The notes under the pieces are model-generated. The model did not search any database and was not told where the DNA came from. It saw only the letters and a list, made by a program, of their open reading frames with translations. Position numbers and translations under genes: made by a program. Below, piece by piece: positions 52,283 to 61,375 of a DNA stretch of 64,000 bases. This stretch comes from Myroides phaeus (lineage in GTDB: Bacteria; Bacteroidota; Bacteroidia; Flavobacteriales; Flavobacteriaceae), in NCBI RefSeq assembly GCF_900099675.1, contig NZ_FNDQ01000009.1, forward strand, positions 56,614 through 120,613, written 5' to 3'. Numbering within the stretch: the first letter of the stretch is position 1; each line of letters starts with the position of its first letter.

Positions 52283-53287
52283 TTATTTCTTCATGAATTC
52301 TTCAGCCTTTTCTACCATATTTTTACTTCCACAGAAGAAAGGTACTCTTTGATGTAATTCCGTTGGTTCAACCTCCATAATACGTTGGTAACCATCTGAT
52401 GCTCTACCACCCGCTTGCTCAACAATGAAAGCAATAGGATTACATTCGTACAACAATCTCAATTTACCTTTTGGTGCTTTCGTGCTTGTTGGATAAATAT
52501 AAATACCTCCTTTTAAAATATTTCTGTGAATATCAGACACTAAACTTCCGATATATCTTGAAGTATATGGACGATCTTGTTCTTCAGCTTGACAGTATTT
52601 TAAGTAATCTTTTACTCCTTGTGGAAAATGTACGTAGTTACCTTCATTAATAGAGTAAATATGTCCATCTTCTTTAATTTTCATATTTGGATGAGATAAG
52701 AAGAAAGTTCCGATAGCTGGATTTAATGTAAACCCGTGAACTCCATTTCCTGTAGTATAAACTAACATTGTAGAAGACCCATAAACGATATAACCTGCAG
52801 CAACTTGATTGTCTCCTTTTTGTAAGAAATCTTCTTTTGTTACTGGTGTTCCAATTGGCGTAACACGTCTGTAAATAGAGAAAATAGTTCCCACTGATAC
52901 ATTCACGTCAATATTAGAAGATCCATCTAAAGGATCCATAAGAACAACATATTTATTGTCGTTGCTTCCATTTCTACCCTGGATTGATATAAAATCATCC
53001 TCTTCTTCAGAAGCAATACCACAAACAATCTCTCTATTGATTAATGTTTGAATAAATACTTCATTGGCAAAAACATCTAATTTTTGTTGTTGCTCGCCTT
53101 GAACGTTTTGTTTTCCAAAAGCCCCTACGATATCAACTAATCCTGCTTGGTTCACTTGGTGACTTACGACTTTAGCAGCAAGTCTAAGAGAATTGATTAA
53201 TCTTGATAACTCACCAGAAGAATATTTAAAATCTTCCTGTTTTTCAATAATAAACTCTCCTAAAGTCTGGTTTCTTTCTGTTGTCAT
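52283..53287 (-). CDS. fbp: fructose-1,6-bisphosphatase class 1
   Basis: A 334-residue class I FBPase of gluconeogenesis, hydrolysing fructose-1,6-bisphosphate to fructose-6-phosphate. The metal-binding motif [15 protein letters not shown] lies near residue 118, with SEEEDDF (acidic metal ligands) before it and [20 protein letters not shown] (substrate-binding part) near 255. The length is normal. Divergent from the GNAT gene; its probable -7 box (minus strand GATATTTG, 53332-53325) is one base off consensus and almost adjoins the GNAT promoter. Confidence 0.96.
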   Translation of the reverse strand: MTTERNQTLGEFIIEKQEDFKYSSGELSRLINSLRLAAKVVSHQVNQAGLVDIVGAFGKQNVQGEQQQKLDVFANEVFIQTLINREIVCGIASEEEDDFISIQGRNGSNDNKYVVLMDPLDGSSNIDVNVSVGTIFSIYRRVTPIGTPVTKEDFLQKGDNQVAAGYIVYGSSTMLVYTTGNGVHGFTLNPAIGTFFLSHPNMKIKEDGHIYSINEGNYVHFPQGVKDYLKYCQAEEQDRPYTSRYIGSLVSDIHRNILKGGIYIYPTSTKAPKGKLRLLYECNPIAFIVEQAGGRASDGYQRIMEVEPTELHQRVPFFCGSKNMVEKAEEFMKK

Positions 53288-53334
53288 TTTTAAAAATGAT
53301 TCTTTAGTTGTGTATTTTACACTGCAAATATCGT

Positions 53335-53342
53335 TAATTTTG
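53335..53342 (+). promoter_or_regulatory. -7 promoter element of the GNAT/aspartate kinase unit
   Basis: TAATTTTG matches TAnnTTTG; transcription would start near 53349, consistent with translation from the ATG at 53384. Confidence 0.6.
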
Positions 53343-53383
53343 TCATTGTATCTATGATATTAACCATTAAATCAACAACACAT

Positions 53384-53860
53384 ATGAATATTAGACCGGC
53401 AAAAACTGACGATATGTACGATGTGCTTCAATTAATTAAGGAGTTAGCTACTTTTGAGAAGGAGCCAGATGCCGTAGAAATTACGGTTGAGGATTTAATC
53501 AGAGATGGGTTTTCCGATACCCCTCTTTTTAATGTAATAGTTGCAGAACACAACCAAAAAATAATTGGAATGGCCTTGTATTACAACCGCTATTCTACGT
53601 GGAAAGGAAAAACAATTCACTTAGAAGATCTAATTGTTACTGAAACGATGAGAGGTACAGGAGCAGGATATGCTTTGTATGCCGAAATTATGAACATAGC
53701 AAAAAGAGAAGGTGTAAGAAGAGTAGAATGGGTAGTGTTAAACTGGAATGAGGCTGCTATTAATTTCTACAAAAAATCAGGGGCATCTGTATTAGAAGAT
53801 TGGTACACTGTTCAAATGGATTATAACGGAATAGAAAAATTTAGTAATTCTAAATTATGA
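53384..53860 (+). CDS. GNAT family N-acetyltransferase
   Basis: A 158-residue acetyl-CoA-dependent acetyltransferase. Motif A is LIVTETMRGTGAGYALYAEI (positions about 84-103; acetyl-CoA pyrophosphate loop RGTGAG), followed by WVVLNWNEAAINFYKKSGA. The overall pattern, with HLEDLIV and a C-terminal YTVQMD, resembles spermidine/diamine acetyltransferases (SAT1-like), so a polyamine or similar amine is the best guess for substrate. The ATG at 53384 is preferred over one at 53354, which is only about 5 bases past the expected transcription start. Overlaps the aspartate kinase start by 4 bases. Confidence 0.85.
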   Translation: MNIRPAKTDDMYDVLQLIKELATFEKEPDAVEITVEDLIRDGFSDTPLFNVIVAEHNQKIIGMALYYNRYSTWKGKTIHLEDLIVTETMRGTGAGYALYAEIMNIAKREGVRRVEWVVLNWNEAAINFYKKSGASVLEDWYTVQMDYNGIEKFSNSKL

Positions 53861-55110
53861 GAATATTTAAATTTGGTGGTGCCTCTGTTAGAGACGCAGA
53901 AAATGTAAGAAACGTTTGCAAAGTATTGCGAACTGTCGGTTATGAAAATAGCCTTATCGTAGCATCTGCTATGGGTAAAACAACAAATGCCTTAGAGGTT
54001 GTTGTACATAATTATTTTCAAAATAGATTTGATTTAGCAGAATCTCTGGATGTTGTAAAAAATTACCACTACCCTATTGTTAATGATTTATTTCCTAACA
54101 AAGAGCACGTGATTTATACTAAATTGGAAGAGCTTTTTGAAAATATCACTTACTTTTTACTAAATAATAAATCGCCAAATTACAATTTTGTTTATGACCA
54201 AATTGTAAGCTTTGGGGAGGTGATTTCTACAACAATCCTTCATTACTACTTACAAGAAGAACAAATAGTAAACCATTGGATTGATGCGAGAAACTTAGTA
54301 AAAACAGATACTGTTTACCGCGATGCTAATGTACATTGGGATATTACTATTGAAAATATTAAAAGAAGTATTAATACCAGCAACTTATATATTACGCAAG
54401 GTTTTATTGGGTCTGATTATAACGGATTCTCTACTACTTTAGGCCGTGAAGGCTCAGATTATTCTGCGGCTATTTTTGCATATGCTTTAGATGCTACAAG
54501 TGTTACGATATGGAAAGATGTGCCTGGCGTTTTAAATGCTGATCCGAGATATTTTACTGAAACAACTTTGTTAGAGCACATCTCTTATCAAGAGGCTATT
54601 GAGCTTGCTTTTTATGGTGCTTCTGTTATCCATCCAAAAACACTGCAACCTCTTAGACAAAAAGAGATTCCGCTTTACGTGAAATCTTTCCTAAATCCTT
54701 TATTAGAAGGAACTAATGTTTCTAAAGGTGCGGCACTAACTCCTAATGTTCCTTGCTTTATTGTAAAGAAAAATCAACTGTTGATTTCATTATCTTCTAA
54801 AGATTTCTCTTTTATAATGGAACAGAACATTAGTGATATCTTCAAATTGTTTTGCGAATACAATATCAAAGTGAATGTTATTCAAAACTCAGCTATCAGC
54901 TTTTCTGTTTGTGTAGAGGATAAATTCAACCACTTTGAAGACTTGAGATTGGTATTAAGCGACAAGTTTAAAGTGAGCTATAATGAAAATGTCTCTTTAT
55001 ACACCATTAGACATTTTGACGACTTATCTGCTCAAAAAGTATTAGGCGATAAAACATTGTTATTAAAACAAGTAAATAGAGAAACAATGCAAATTGTTAC
55101 GAAAGAATAA
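53857..55110 (+). CDS. aspartate kinase
   Basis: A 417-residue amino-acid kinase that phosphorylates aspartate, the entry to Lys/Thr/Met synthesis. FKFGGASVRDAENV is the N-terminal motif; LGREGSDYSAAIFAYALDA holds the kinase signature near residue 203, followed by WKDVPGVLNADPR. The C-terminal 130 residues fit ACT-like regulatory domains (VNVIQNSAISFSVCVED). It is a monofunctional enzyme without a homoserine dehydrogenase domain. Coupled to the GNAT gene by a 4-base ATGA overlap. Confidence 0.93.
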   Translation: MRIFKFGGASVRDAENVRNVCKVLRTVGYENSLIVASAMGKTTNALEVVVHNYFQNRFDLAESLDVVKNYHYPIVNDLFPNKEHVIYTKLEELFENITYFLLNNKSPNYNFVYDQIVSFGEVISTTILHYYLQEEQIVNHWIDARNLVKTDTVYRDANVHWDITIENIKRSINTSNLYITQGFIGSDYNGFSTTLGREGSDYSAAIFAYALDATSVTIWKDVPGVLNADPRYFTETTLLEHISYQEAIELAFYGASVIHPKTLQPLRQKEIPLYVKSFLNPLLEGTNVSKGAALTPNVPCFIVKKNQLLISLSSKDFSFIMEQNISDIFKLFCEYNIKVNVIQNSAISFSVCVEDKFNHFEDLRLVLSDKFKVSYNENVSLYTIRHFDDLSAQKVLGDKTLLLKQVNRETMQIVTKE

Positions 55111-55113
55111 CTG

Positions 55114-55141
55114 AAAGGGATACGTTATAGTGTCCCTTTTT
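55114..55141 (+). terminator. terminator of the aspartate kinase gene
   Basis: Ten-bp stem AAAGGGATAC/GTGTCCCTTT with one wobble, 6-base loop and T-tract. It touches the stop codon of the convergent gene ending at 55140. Confidence 0.8.
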
Positions 55142-56060
55142 ATTTCTTTTTCTGAGATGTTCGTTGTTTATATTTTATCTCTTTCCTTTGTAACAAATCA
55201 TTATCTGTTTTAGTTTCAATTTTTTCAACCACTTCTCCTCTCCAAGTACCTACACCTGTTTTCACCCATTTTATTTCTTTACCAACGACAGACTTTATAT
55301 AAGCCCAGATACTTAATGTCATCACTAAAGCGAAGAAACCGACAACTAAGTTTACCCAAATAGGCTTTTCTTCTCCATCAAATAAAACGTAAATCAATAA
55401 CCCGTCAAATAACACCATCAACAAAGGAACAAGCATATTTATACCTACATAAGCCGCTATTTGTTTATAGCGCTTCATAGAATGTCCCATGGCATACATC
55501 GTAACTCCAATGAAGAGAAAAATGATAATTGAAAAGAAAAAGATTACCCCTAAAGTCATTGCAATTATTCCAAAAGAAAGGATAGCAATATCAGAACGAT
55601 CTGCATCAAAATACACTGTTACCTTGTTTCCTATTATCGGTTTTGAACTACTGGAATAATTTAAAGTTTTCTCCATTAACTGACCTTTTGCTGTTGTAAA
55701 TCGAATGATTGGTGTGTACATCGTAGATGTTCTCCCACTTTCAGAATCATAACTTTCATAAGAGGTATAATCGTAATAAACAGCTTCGTATTTATCTCCT
55801 TTTGTGAATGTTCTTGTTTTATCATAAATAGTATCTCCCAATACTAATAACCCAGTTAAGGCAAATGTTGTAATACACCCAACGACTAAAAAAACATAGC
55901 CAAATCCAATACAACCAAGGGATGTTCCCTTACTTTGTTTTAATCGTTTACCTATTCGGAAAGTCAGCCACAAACAATATAAAAACCCTAATATTACCGC
56001 ATATTGGTATGCTGATAATGATAAAATAGAAAGTATGTACATATTGCTAAATATAAGCAA
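55140..56060 (-). CDS. DUF3592-type membrane protein
   Basis: A 306-residue membrane protein. Two helices near the N-terminus (about 8-30 and 50-75) flank a basic loop. A soluble beta-rich domain then carries KYEAVYYDYTSYESYD, TMYTPIIRFTTAKG and IIGNKVTVYFDADRSD, the pattern of DUF3592 (a fold of unknown role often found with membrane helices). Three or four further helices follow (FGIIAMTLGVIFFFSIIIFLF and others), and the tail is basic. The start at 56060 could also be the Met at 56042. Function unknown. Confidence 0.7.
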   Translation of the reverse strand: MLIFSNMYILSILSLSAYQYAVILGFLYCLWLTFRIGKRLKQSKGTSLGCIGFGYVFLVVGCITTFALTGLLVLGDTIYDKTRTFTKGDKYEAVYYDYTSYESYDSESGRTSTMYTPIIRFTTAKGQLMEKTLNYSSSSKPIIGNKVTVYFDADRSDIAILSFGIIAMTLGVIFFFSIIIFLFIGVTMYAMGHSMKRYKQIAAYVGINMLVPLLMVLFDGLLIYVLFDGEEKPIWVNLVVGFFALVMTLSIWAYIKSVVGKEIKWVKTGVGTWRGEVVEKIETKTDNDLLQRKEIKYKQRTSQKKK

Positions 56061-56296
56061 TGCTTTCTTATTTTGTTTGATTTAGTTTTCAATAGGTACT
56101 TAATTTTGATATATTATTGCACCCCCTACTACTTAGCTATCAATTAATTACAGGTATTTGAGTAAGTAAATATTTTCATTTAATAAAAGAAATTCTAAAA
56201 TAATGTTTGAAGGACTTCTTTGCTTTACGACAAGGCAAGTAGATTTATCAACTACTGAAAAGTTTGTATAACAACTGATTATCCTAAGTAATTACC

Positions 56297-56304
56297 TAAT
56301 TTTG
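56297..56304 (+). promoter_or_regulatory. -7 promoter element of the YwqK-like repeat gene
   Basis: TAATTTTG matches TAnnTTTG, 21 bases before the ATG at 56326. The rest of the 265-base divergent gap (56061-56325) shows nothing else I can assign. Confidence 0.5.
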
Positions 56305-56325
56305 ATAGTTTTAAAATAGACAATA

Positions 56326-57345
56326 ATGAAAAAGATATACGCTATTATTTTGCTGTTATTTGTTTCTATTAACTGCAAACCTCAAAATATTGCGATGGAT
56401 AAACTGCAGAAGAGAAACGGTGTTTTTTATCTTATCAATACGGAAGAAAAATTTAATGGAATTTCATCTGAGTACTATGATAATGGAAGATTAAAATACG
56501 AAATAAACTACAAGGATGGAAAACATCACGGGGTCGGGAAATGGTTTTACGAGAATGGTAAATTAAAAGCTGAAGTAAATTCCAAAGAAGGAGAACTTCA
56601 TAAAATTGGAAAGGAATATCACGAGAATGGAAAACTAAAGATTAAAATAAATTTCCAAGAAGGGAAACCTCAGGGAAGCTCTATAGAATATTATGATAAT
56701 GGAAAATTAAAAGCTGAAAGAAATTATAAAGATGGTGAACGTGATGGTATTTCTAAAGAGTATTATAGAAATGGTAAATTAAAAGCTGAAGCCAATTACA
56801 AAGATGGCGCACGCCACGGGGTTTCTAAAGAGTATTATGAGAATAAACAATTAGAATCGGAAGAGAATTACAAAGATGGAGAACGCCACGGAGTTGCTAA
56901 AAAGTATTATACGAATGGCCAATTAGAATCGGAAGAGAATTATAAAGACGGAAAAGAAATTGGTAATTGTAAGTGGTATTATGATAATGGACAATTAAAA
57001 TCTGAAGTAGATTACAAAGATGGGCAACTGCATGGAGTTTTTAATATGTACTATAAGAACGGGCAATTAGAATCCGAAGAGAATTACATAAACGGAAAAC
57101 GAAATGAGATATTTAAGAGATATTATGACAATGGACAATTAAAAGCTGAAGAGCACTACAAAGATGGAAATCGCCATGGAAGTGCTAAAGAATATTATGA
57201 TAATGGACAGTTACATCTTGATAGAAATTACAGAAATGGGGAACTTTATGGAAACTTTAAAGAGTATTATAAGAATGGAAAATTGCGCTTTGAAGAAAAT
57301 TACAACATCGATGAATATCATATAATCCCAAAAAAAGAAGATTAA
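56326..57345 (+). CDS. YwqK-type MORN-like repeat lipoprotein
   Basis: A 339-residue protein. The N-terminus is a signal peptide with a possible lipobox (VSINC, Cys17). From residue 45 to 332 there are exactly twelve 24-residue repeats of the form G-x-x-K-E-Y-Y-x-N-G-x-L-K-x-E-x-N-Y-K-D-G, i.e. MORN_2/YwqK repeats, with a 7-residue tail. The repeats are also similar at DNA level (for example around 56850-56950), so copy number may change by recombination. Family members are often labelled toxin-antitoxin YwqK antitoxins, but no toxin gene is adjacent. A surface or periplasmic binding role is inferred. Confidence 0.85.
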   Translation: MKKIYAIILLLFVSINCKPQNIAMDKLQKRNGVFYLINTEEKFNGISSEYYDNGRLKYEINYKDGKHHGVGKWFYENGKLKAEVNSKEGELHKIGKEYHENGKLKIKINFQEGKPQGSSIEYYDNGKLKAERNYKDGERDGISKEYYRNGKLKAEANYKDGARHGVSKEYYENKQLESEENYKDGERHGVAKKYYTNGQLESEENYKDGKEIGNCKWYYDNGQLKSEVDYKDGQLHGVFNMYYKNGQLESEENYINGKRNEIFKRYYDNGQLKAEEHYKDGNRHGSAKEYYDNGQLHLDRNYRNGELYGNFKEYYKNGKLRFEENYNIDEYHIIPKKED

Positions 57346-57393
57346 CTTACGATTTAGAAAAATAGATAATTATTGGTCTTTTCATAGGCTTAT

Positions 57394-57409
57394 AAAGATT
57401 ATAATCTTT
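57394..57409. promoter_or_regulatory. 16-bp perfect palindrome upstream of the 72-aa gene
   Basis: AAAGATTATAATCTTT is an exact palindrome in the gap 57346-57567. It could be an operator for a dimeric regulator; AT-rich composition makes chance occurrence possible. Confidence 0.3.
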
Positions 57410-57567
57410 TGACCTCACAATAGGACTCTGATTAAAAGTCATCAGATAGAATTACCTATTTATGAACTATCTTATTAAAGCGATATACTGGTTTAATTAC
57501 TAATTTAAAACGCTATATCACTTATATTTTGTAACTTAGATAATAACTACATAAAACAACTACAATT

Positions 57568-57786
57568 ATGAAATACGTAAAAGAATTTTCGTCATTAGAT
57601 TTTGACAACGATGTACTACATGTAACTTTTAATCAACACCAAATTGAACATCCAATGGTTCAAGTTGAAGAGATTATTGATAATTTTGTTTATCAAATTA
57701 AGCCATGTAAAATTTTTATTTCAAAGGCTCACAATATTGATATTTACTGCGACGTTCCTTTCAAAGGACGCGTTATCTTGAGATAA
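57568..57786 (+). CDS. small conserved-looking protein of unknown function
   Basis: A 72-residue soluble protein I do not recognise. It has alternating polar and hydrophobic residues (NDVLHVTFNQHQIEHP, YQIKPCKIFISKAHNIDIYC) suggesting a small beta-sheet fold, and two cysteines (residues about 49 and 62). It lacks a signal peptide and ends with basic VILR. A strong terminator 6 bases after the stop and codon use like its neighbours support a real gene. Confidence 0.65.
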   Translation: MKYVKEFSSLDFDNDVLHVTFNQHQIEHPMVQVEEIIDNFVYQIKPCKIFISKAHNIDIYCDVPFKGRVILR

Positions 57787-57792
57787 GATAAC

Positions 57793-57827
57793 AAAAAAAG
57801 GTATCTTAAATTAAGATACCTTTTTTT
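57793..57827 (+). terminator. terminator of the 72-aa gene
   Basis: Perfect stem of 17 bases containing GGTATCTTAA/TTAAGATACC with a single-base centre, flanked by A and T tracts. Confidence 0.9.
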
Positions 57828-58031
57828 CCTTTATAACTAACCAAAAAACCGCTAACTCTATTTTCATTTGATTATGAAGCAGCTTTAAAACCTATTACAA
57901 AGATACCTCACTCAGTTAGCTCAAAATATGACACTTATCAGCTTGGTTCAAAAAAAACTTTGTTAACTATTTTTTAGGCTTTTTTTCTCAACACGATTTA
58001 TTTTTTTACTTTTATCCTTAAATAAAATCGT

Positions 58032-58598
58032 ATGCATTCTATTCATAAATATTCTCTGTGCTTTCAGCCCAGTGATCAAATCATTGAGACTGTTAAACAA
58101 ATGAAGCTAAAGCTTGCTGAAGAAATCGGTTGGTATAATAGCAAAAATTCATTGGCACACTTGACTATTGTTGAATTTCACGCTTCTGAAACTGAAATAA
58201 AAAGAGTAAAACTGCAAGTTGAACGATGTTGTAATAGATTTACTCCTACTGGTGTAGTTTTAAACGATTTTGACACCTACCCTAACGGAGCTTTTTTCTT
58301 AACTGTTGACACAAATGCAAAGATGATTTTACAAGACTATGTAAAACAGTTACTTGAAACATTACAAATTAAAGTGATAACTAAAAGTTATGACGCTCAC
58401 TTATCTATAGCGCGTAAATTAGATGCGCAGAAAATAGAAAAAGCATATCAATTATTTGGAAAACAACACTTAGAATTTTTGTGTGATCATATTGCACTTA
58501 GAAAATTCAACCTGGAAAGAAGACAGTATGATATAATAGATACGTTTATGTTTCTTTCTCAACCTGATGATCGTCCTATACAAATGGAACTGTTTTAG
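58032..58598 (+). CDS. 2'-5' RNA ligase / 2H phosphoesterase family protein
   Basis: A 188-residue protein of the 2H phosphoesterase superfamily (LigT-like). The two H-x-T/S motifs are HLT (43-45, in LAHLTIVEF) and HLS (123-125, in DAHLSIARK), about 80 residues apart as expected. Such enzymes act on 2',3'-cyclic phosphates or 2'-5' linkages in RNA or small nucleotides; the physiological substrate is not known. The 245-base gap before it holds only a near-consensus -7 box (TACTTTTA) just upstream. Confidence 0.8.
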   Translation: MHSIHKYSLCFQPSDQIIETVKQMKLKLAEEIGWYNSKNSLAHLTIVEFHASETEIKRVKLQVERCCNRFTPTGVVLNDFDTYPNGAFFLTVDTNAKMILQDYVKQLLETLQIKVITKSYDAHLSIARKLDAQKIEKAYQLFGKQHLEFLCDHIALRKFNLERRQYDIIDTFMFLSQPDDRPIQMELF

Positions 58599-58657
58599 GG
58601 AATACTTCTTTTTTTAAAAAAAATACACCCTCATTTTAAGAACAAAAATTATTGTAA

Positions 58658-58665
58658 TACATTTG
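58658..58665 (+). promoter_or_regulatory. -7 promoter element of the DUF5074 lipoprotein gene
   Basis: TACATTTG matches TAnnTTTG, 45 bases before the ATG at 58711. Confidence 0.5.
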
Positions 58666-58710
58666 AATTAATTCAGTGTATAAAAACAGGATTAACTTAA
58701 AAATCAAAAA

Positions 58711-60144
58711 ATGATATTTACTAAGAATGTGCTTTTCCGCTCAATGTCTTTGGGCTTACTTGCTTTAACTTTTGCTTGTAATAGTGATGATAACTCAACT
58801 CGAGATGATGAAGGATTTAGAATCATTCCGCCAACGGCAGCTACTCCTTTAATTAAACCAACTGCATTCTACATTGCTAACGAAGATTGGTTTGGACACG
58901 ATGAAGGTACTGTGAACCAATTAGACTATGCATTACAACCACAGTATAGAATTTATAGAGCAGCTAATTCTGGAAAGAAATTAGGTACAACTTTAGCTTA
59001 TGCAACAGCTTATGGAGACTATTATTATTTCGTGTCAAAACAAAGAAATCGCTTTGTTGTAACTGATAAGAATTTCAAAGAAGTAAAAACTCTTGAAGAT
59101 ATTAATGGTGATGGACGTGCTTTTGTTGGGGTTTCAGATTCAAAAGGATACATCTCTACTGGAAACGGGATAACTATCTTTGATATTAAAAACCTAAAAA
59201 CAGCAGGTACAATAGCAGATGTTGCTGGTCAGACTGGAAATATGGTATATGCTGATGGTAAAGTTTATGCAGTTGTTCAAGGAAAAGGACTTGTTATTAT
59301 TGATACAAAAACAGATGAAGTTAAAATAACATTAGCTGGTAATTATACACAGGTAACGATTGATAGACATGGTGTAATTTGGGCAGGAAAAGAAAAAGAA
59401 CTTATCCGCATCAACCCAAAAGACTACAATGATATTAAATCTTACGACATTGCTCCATCGAATATACCAGGTACTTGGGGTGCGTGGAATGCTGGTTCAT
59501 TAACGGCAAGTATGCAAGAGGATGCCTTATATTGGGTTTCTGATGCTGGAGCATGGGGTGGTGGTAACAAAGTTGGTAAATTTGACACTACCACAGGAAC
59601 GTTAAATACAGAATTCCACCTATTAGGAAATGATGCTGACGGTAATGAACTTACTTTCTATGGAGCTGGTTTACGTGTAGATCCTTTCAATGGAGATATT
59701 GTTCTTTTAATCAAAAAAAATGGTTGGGGTCCTAACGGAGGATACAATTGGACAAGAATTTTATCAAATTCAGGTGCTAAAAAAGGAGAAATTTTTATGC
59801 AAGGTGGAGAGGCAAATGATAAAAATGGTCATTATTGGTTCCCTTCAATGCCTTTCTTCCAAGATAATAATGCTCCTGAAATATTGCCTAATCAAATTGT
59901 ACTGAAGCCAAATAAAGAATTCTCTGTTTCTATTGGTGAAGTAATTGTTGATCAAGACTCTCCATTAGGATTAATTGAAAAAACAATTACTAAATTTGAT
60001 TCTACTTTTGGAACAGCAGTAATTGAAAATGATAAATTGATTTTCAACACAAATGACAAAACAGGAAAATCTTCAATAACTATTCGTGCTAATTCAAACG
60101 GAAAAGTTGTTGAAAAAGACATAGAACTTTGGGTTAGAAACTAA
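58711..60144 (+). CDS. DUF5074-type beta-propeller lipoprotein
   Basis: A 477-residue surface or periplasmic lipoprotein. The signal peptide ends with a lipobox (TFAC, Cys23). FYIANEDWFGHDEGTVNQLD (residues about 53-72) is typical of DUF5074 proteins, which form YncE/quinoprotein-like beta-propellers; blade-like repeats follow (GYISTGNGITIFDIKN, VYADGKVYAVVQGKG, YTQVTIDRHGVIWAGK). The last 85 residues form an Ig/cadherin-like domain. In Bacteroidota such lipoproteins often sit beside TonB-dependent receptors; none is adjacent here. Ligand unknown. Confidence 0.8.
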   Translation: MIFTKNVLFRSMSLGLLALTFACNSDDNSTRDDEGFRIIPPTAATPLIKPTAFYIANEDWFGHDEGTVNQLDYALQPQYRIYRAANSGKKLGTTLAYATAYGDYYYFVSKQRNRFVVTDKNFKEVKTLEDINGDGRAFVGVSDSKGYISTGNGITIFDIKNLKTAGTIADVAGQTGNMVYADGKVYAVVQGKGLVIIDTKTDEVKITLAGNYTQVTIDRHGVIWAGKEKELIRINPKDYNDIKSYDIAPSNIPGTWGAWNAGSLTASMQEDALYWVSDAGAWGGGNKVGKFDTTTGTLNTEFHLLGNDADGNELTFYGAGLRVDPFNGDIVLLIKKNGWGPNGGYNWTRILSNSGAKKGEIFMQGGEANDKNGHYWFPSMPFFQDNNAPEILPNQIVLKPNKEFSVSIGEVIVDQDSPLGLIEKTITKFDSTFGTAVIENDKLIFNTNDKTGKSSITIRANSNGKVVEKDIELWVRN

Positions 60145-60152
60145 CCATATTT

Positions 60153-60186
60153 AAAAAAAGAGGCTACGTAATTGTAGCCTTTTTTA
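60153..60186 (+). terminator. terminator of the DUF5074 gene
   Basis: Stem AGGCTAC/GTAGCCT with a 6-base loop, flanked by A- and T-tracts. Confidence 0.88.
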
Positions 60187-60258
60187 ATACTCATAATTTA
60201 CTACATATCAACACAATAAGTCCTTTCAAAAACTTAATCAAACTAAGAGCTTTTTTTG

Positions 60259-60266
60259 TATTTTTG
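60259..60266 (+). promoter_or_regulatory. -7 promoter element of the lipoprotein/membrane protein pair
   Basis: TATTTTTG matches TAnnTTTG. Its final TTG is in frame with the downstream gene but cannot be its start; transcription should begin near 60273. Confidence 0.7.
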
Positions 60267-60281
60267 ATTAAAATTTATATT

Positions 60282-60848
60282 ATGAATTCAAAAAGTTACG
60301 TTGCCTTTATTCTTTTATTTCTCGGTCTATTTTTGACGAGTTGTAATGATAAAAATATCAATACTTCAAAAGCGTACTCAACTATTGAAGGCTATTTAAA
60401 TGAAAAACCTATTTATGAGAGTAATAACTTTCAAATAGGTAAGATGCGACTGAAAACGACAAAAGATAAAGAGCTAATCACTTTTTATAAACAATTGGAA
60501 AATGACGGCTATATCTCATTTGAAGAAGAAACTGCTAAAAAGAAATGGTTGTCAAAAGACTCTATTTGGAATGTTACTTTAAAGATGACTGAAAAGTCTC
60601 ACCCTTTTGTGTTGAGCCAAAAAAATGATAGAGTGAAAGTAAAAACAGTTGTTTATCGCTTAGATAAAAACAGTAATGTACAAATTGAAAATAACGGGAA
60701 GAAAACAGCCACTGCTAATGTTATGCTAAACAAAGAGTTTACACCGTTTGCTTTTTTATATAAAGATAAAACTCCGAATACAAAGTTCATCACTAAAAAG
60801 TTTAGACTTAAGTATTCAGAAGAAAATGGCTGGAAAGTTACCAATTAG
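60282..60848 (+). CDS. lipoprotein of unknown function
   Basis: A 188-residue predicted lipoprotein: MNSKSYVAFILLFLGLFLTS, then Cys21 (LTSC lipobox). The mature part contains charged, beta-rich sequence (TKDKELITFYKQLENDGYIS, KMTEKSHPFVLSQKNDRV) without a motif I recognise. The ATG at 60282 is preferred because the in-frame upstream codons lie within or before the -7 box. The leader would be under 10 bases. A small membrane protein gene follows after 3 bases, so the two probably form an operon. Confidence 0.7.
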   Translation: MNSKSYVAFILLFLGLFLTSCNDKNINTSKAYSTIEGYLNEKPIYESNNFQIGKMRLKTTKDKELITFYKQLENDGYISFEEETAKKKWLSKDSIWNVTLKMTEKSHPFVLSQKNDRVKVKTVVYRLDKNSNVQIENNGKKTATANVMLNKEFTPFAFLYKDKTPNTKFITKKFRLKYSEENGWKVTN

Positions 60849-60851
60849 ATT

Positions 60852-61355
60852 ATGGCAAAAAAAGTTACATTTCTAATCTTTACGCAATTGCTTTTGTCTT
60901 TTGCATCTGCAATGCTTTTTTCTAAAATGTCTTTTGTAGGGCGAGTAAGCATTAGCTTGTTTTACAAAGAATACACAATTTTCAAAACCGTTTGGAAAAC
61001 AGCTTTAGTGATTTTTGCTATTCAATTGGTGTTGATTTTGATATTAGTCCTTTTTAAAAAATTTTCGTCTAAATGGATATATATCCCTATTGTACTTCTT
61101 GCAATTGGTGTTGGTATATATGGTGCCTATTATACATTTCAAGACTTTACTACAACGTCACATAAGCATATGAAAATATACTTTCACGCTGGTGGTTATT
61201 TATTTTGGGCTAATTGGCTTATTTCTTGCGTATTCATTATGCTTATAAAAAAACAACAGACAACTGATGTGATAGAATCTATCGATAGTCAGTTTACTAT
61301 TCCGAAAGCGTCTATAGAGATTATTAAAGAGAGTAATACTTCTACGAATTCATAA
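60852..61355 (+). CDS. small four-helix membrane protein of unknown function
   Basis: A 167-residue membrane protein with four hydrophobic segments (about 5-27, 46-67, 74-95, 113-132) and a polar, acidic C-terminal tail (VIESIDSQFTIPKAS). Two His-rich positions (SHKHMKIYFHAGGY) lie between helices 3 and 4. No family was recognised. It starts 3 bases after the lipoprotein stop, which suggests the products act together in the envelope. Confidence 0.65.
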   Translation: MAKKVTFLIFTQLLLSFASAMLFSKMSFVGRVSISLFYKEYTIFKTVWKTALVIFAIQLVLILILVLFKKFSSKWIYIPIVLLAIGVGIYGAYYTFQDFTTTSHKHMKIYFHAGGYLFWANWLISCVFIMLIKKQQTTDVIESIDSQFTIPKASIEIIKESNTSTNS

Positions 61356-61375
61356 CCATTCTATTTTGAAAACAG

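Noticed and set aside
56458..57321. Direct repeats in the 56.4-57.3 kb region as a possible CRISPR or VNTR locus
   Set aside because: They are in-frame 72-base units coding for 24-residue YwqK repeats, with no spacers.
56326..57345. YwqK-like gene as the antitoxin of a toxin-antitoxin pair
   Set aside because: No toxin-like ORF is adjacent; neighbours are a DUF3592 protein and a 72-aa protein with its own terminator.
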